64,000 nucleotides of DNA from Sinimarinibacterium sp. NLF-5-8 (GTDB taxonomy: Bacteria > Pseudomonadota > Gammaproteobacteria > Nevskiales > Nevskiaceae): contig NZ_CP048030.1 in NCBI RefSeq assembly GCF_010092425.1, positions 1,499,501 through 1,563,500 on the forward strand, read 5' to 3'. Positions within the stretch are counted from its first letter, which is position 1. The number at the start of each line of letters is the position of its first letter. Positions 62,860 to 64,000 of the stretch are shown here, in pieces. Both the position numbers and the translations under genes were made by a program. Below the pieces are notes generated by a model. The model had not been told where the DNA came from and made no database searches. It saw nothing but the letters and a program-made list of their open reading frames with translations.

Positions 62860-64000
62860 TCACAGTGGCACCACATCAAAGCTTTCCTGGGTATAGGCCG
62901 TCTCGGTCTGCACCCGCACCGGGCGCTCCAGCATTTCTTCGAGCAGGGCCAGGCGCTGCGGCTCTTCTTCCATGAAACGCCGTGCCACCTGCGGCGAGGC
63001 CAGCACCAGAAAACTGCGTGCCTCGAACTGACGCGCCGCCCGCTGCAACTCGCGCGCCACTTCATGGCACACCGTCTCAACGGTCTTGATGGTGCCGGTG
63101 CCATCGCAATGGGGACAGGGCTCGCTCAGGATCCGTCCCAGCGATTCGCGCGTGCGCTTGCGCGTCATTTCGATCAGCCCCAACGGCGAAAACGGATAAA
63201 CCTGGATGCGGGCATGATCCGGTGCCAGTGCACGCTCCAGCGCGCGCACCACCTGGGCACGGTGATCCTCGGATTTCATGTCGATGAAATCCAGAATGAT
63301 GATGCCGCCCAGATTGCGCAGCCGCAGTTGCCGGGCAATCGCCTGCGCCGCTTCCAGGTTGGTCTTGAGCACCGTTTCTTCGAGATTGCGGTGGCCGATA
63401 TACGCGCCGGTATTGACGTCGATGGTGGTCATCGCCTCGGTCTGGTCAATAACCAGATGCCCACCGGACTTGAGCTCCACCCGCCGCTCCAGCGCGCGGT
63501 TGATGTCGTCCTCCACGCCGTACAGATCAAAGATCGGCGCGGCGCCTTCGTACAGTTCGATCAGCGGCGCAGCCTGGGGGACGAACAACTGCGCAAATTG
63601 TTTGACGCGACGGCATTCTTCCTCGCAGTCGATGCGCACCCGCTCCACGTCGGTGCCGAGCAGGTCGCGCAGGATGCGCATCGACAGCGGCAAATCACCA
63701 TGAATCAGGCCACTGGGCTTGCTGACCTTGGCCTGCTCGCTGATCGCTTTCCACAGGCGCAGCAAAAAACTGACATCGGACTCCAGTGACGGTGCATCGG
63801 CGCCCTCGGCAGCGGTGCGTGCAATCAGGCCGAACTCGGGTGCCAGCCGTGCCTGCAGATCATCAAAAATGGTTTTGAGGCGCGCGCGCTCGGCCTCATC
63901 CTCGATGCGCGCAGAAACCCCCACATGCCGCTCATGCGGCAACAGCACCAGATAACGCGACGGGATCGACAGCAGCGTGGTCAGCCGCGCGCCCTTGCTG
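62860..64000 (-). CDS. rng: Ribonuclease G (partial, N-terminus off the window)
   Basis: Endoribonuclease of the RNase E/G family that matures the 5' end of 16S rRNA. About 380 C-terminal codons are visible, from SKGARLTTLLSIPSRYLVLLPHE at the edge. The catalytic DVNTG motif is in MTTIDVNTGAYIG and the second acidic site in GGIIILDFIDM. The zinc-link CPHCDGTG and C-terminal small domain are present. The N-terminal S1 domain lies beyond the window. yhdP follows after 100 bases. Confidence 0.96.
   Translation of the reverse strand, partial: SKGARLTTLLSIPSRYLVLLPHERHVGVSARIEDEAERARLKTIFDDLQARLAPEFGLIARTAAEGADAPSLESDVSFLLRLWKAISEQAKVSKPSGLIHGDLPLSMRILRDLLGTDVERVRIDCEEECRRVKQFAQLFVPQAAPLIELYEGAAPIFDLYGVEDDINRALERRVELKSGGHLVIDQTEAMTTIDVNTGAYIGHRNLEETVLKTNLEAAQAIARQLRLRNLGGIIILDFIDMKSEDHRAQVVRALERALAPDHARIQVYPFSPLGLIEMTRKRTRESLGRILSEPCPHCDGTGTIKTVETVCHEVARELQRAARQFEARSFLVLASPQVARRFMEEEPQRLALLEEMLERPVRVQTETAYTQESFDVVPL

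Overview
The window reads as chromosome of a GC-rich (about 60 %), flagellated, aerobically respiring gammaproteobacterium. The evidence is gene order: a PP0621-like ORF followed by pilS-pilR, divergent lptFG/pepA-holC, proA-nadD-rsfS-rlmH, rng-yhdP-nitrilase, a flgGHIJKL run joined to fliC-flaG-fliD, and coq7 for ubiquinone. I cannot fix genus; Pseudomonas-like synteny with many local breaks suggests a neighbouring order. Runs of alternating CG are unusually common throughout. I see no tRNA, rRNA, CRISPR array, insertion sequence or prophage.

Layout. 1-5 kb: sucCD (minus; sucD cut by the edge), then the PilS/PilR sigma54 two-component pair, with an odd shortened PilR C-terminus. 5-8 kb: bc1 complex petABC and its terminator, then sspB without sspA. 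8.4-11 kb: a TehA/SLAC1-type transporter split by one in-frame TAG, an NTF2-like protein, an RDD membrane protein and a lipoprotein. 11-15.6 kb: lptFG, pepA, holC. 15.6-22.3 kb: two tandem copies of a TadE-TadE-TadG three-gene cassette with no secretion machinery beside them. 22.5-27.5 kb: yraN, lpoA (short), rsmI, a GDYXXLXY/DUF2157 pair. 27-31.5 kb: rlmH, rsfS with a long histone H1-like tail, nadD, proA, holA. 31.5-42.2 kb: coq7, yjdM, a spermidine synthase-like gene, an orphan nrdB with NrdR and DnaA sites, folA, a flavin amine oxidase with a divergent TetR regulator, thyA, lgt, rlmI, a PfkB kinase, dgkA, with REP-like and palindromic repeats between genes. 42.5-57.2 kb: one co-directional flagellar run with a sigma54 promoter before flgG and a sigma28 promoter before fliC. 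57.3-64 kb: a PKHD hydroxylase, a nitrilase, yhdP and partial rng.

The most notable region is 45.4-50.8 kb, between flgL and fliC, where other bacteria keep flagellin glycosylation islands. It encodes a fused cytidylyltransferase/short-chain reductase of the CDP-ribitol synthase (Bcs1/ISPD) type, two paralogous large proteins with fukutin/LicD phosphotransferase domains, and a zinc-ribbon methyltransferase. I infer a pathway that makes CDP-ribitol (or a similar polyol) and transfers polyol phosphate to flagellin or a glycan on it, resembling in logic the mammalian ISPD-fukutin-FKRP pathway. Other points of interest are the H1-tailed RsfS, the duplicated orphan Tad cassette and the amber-interrupted transporter.
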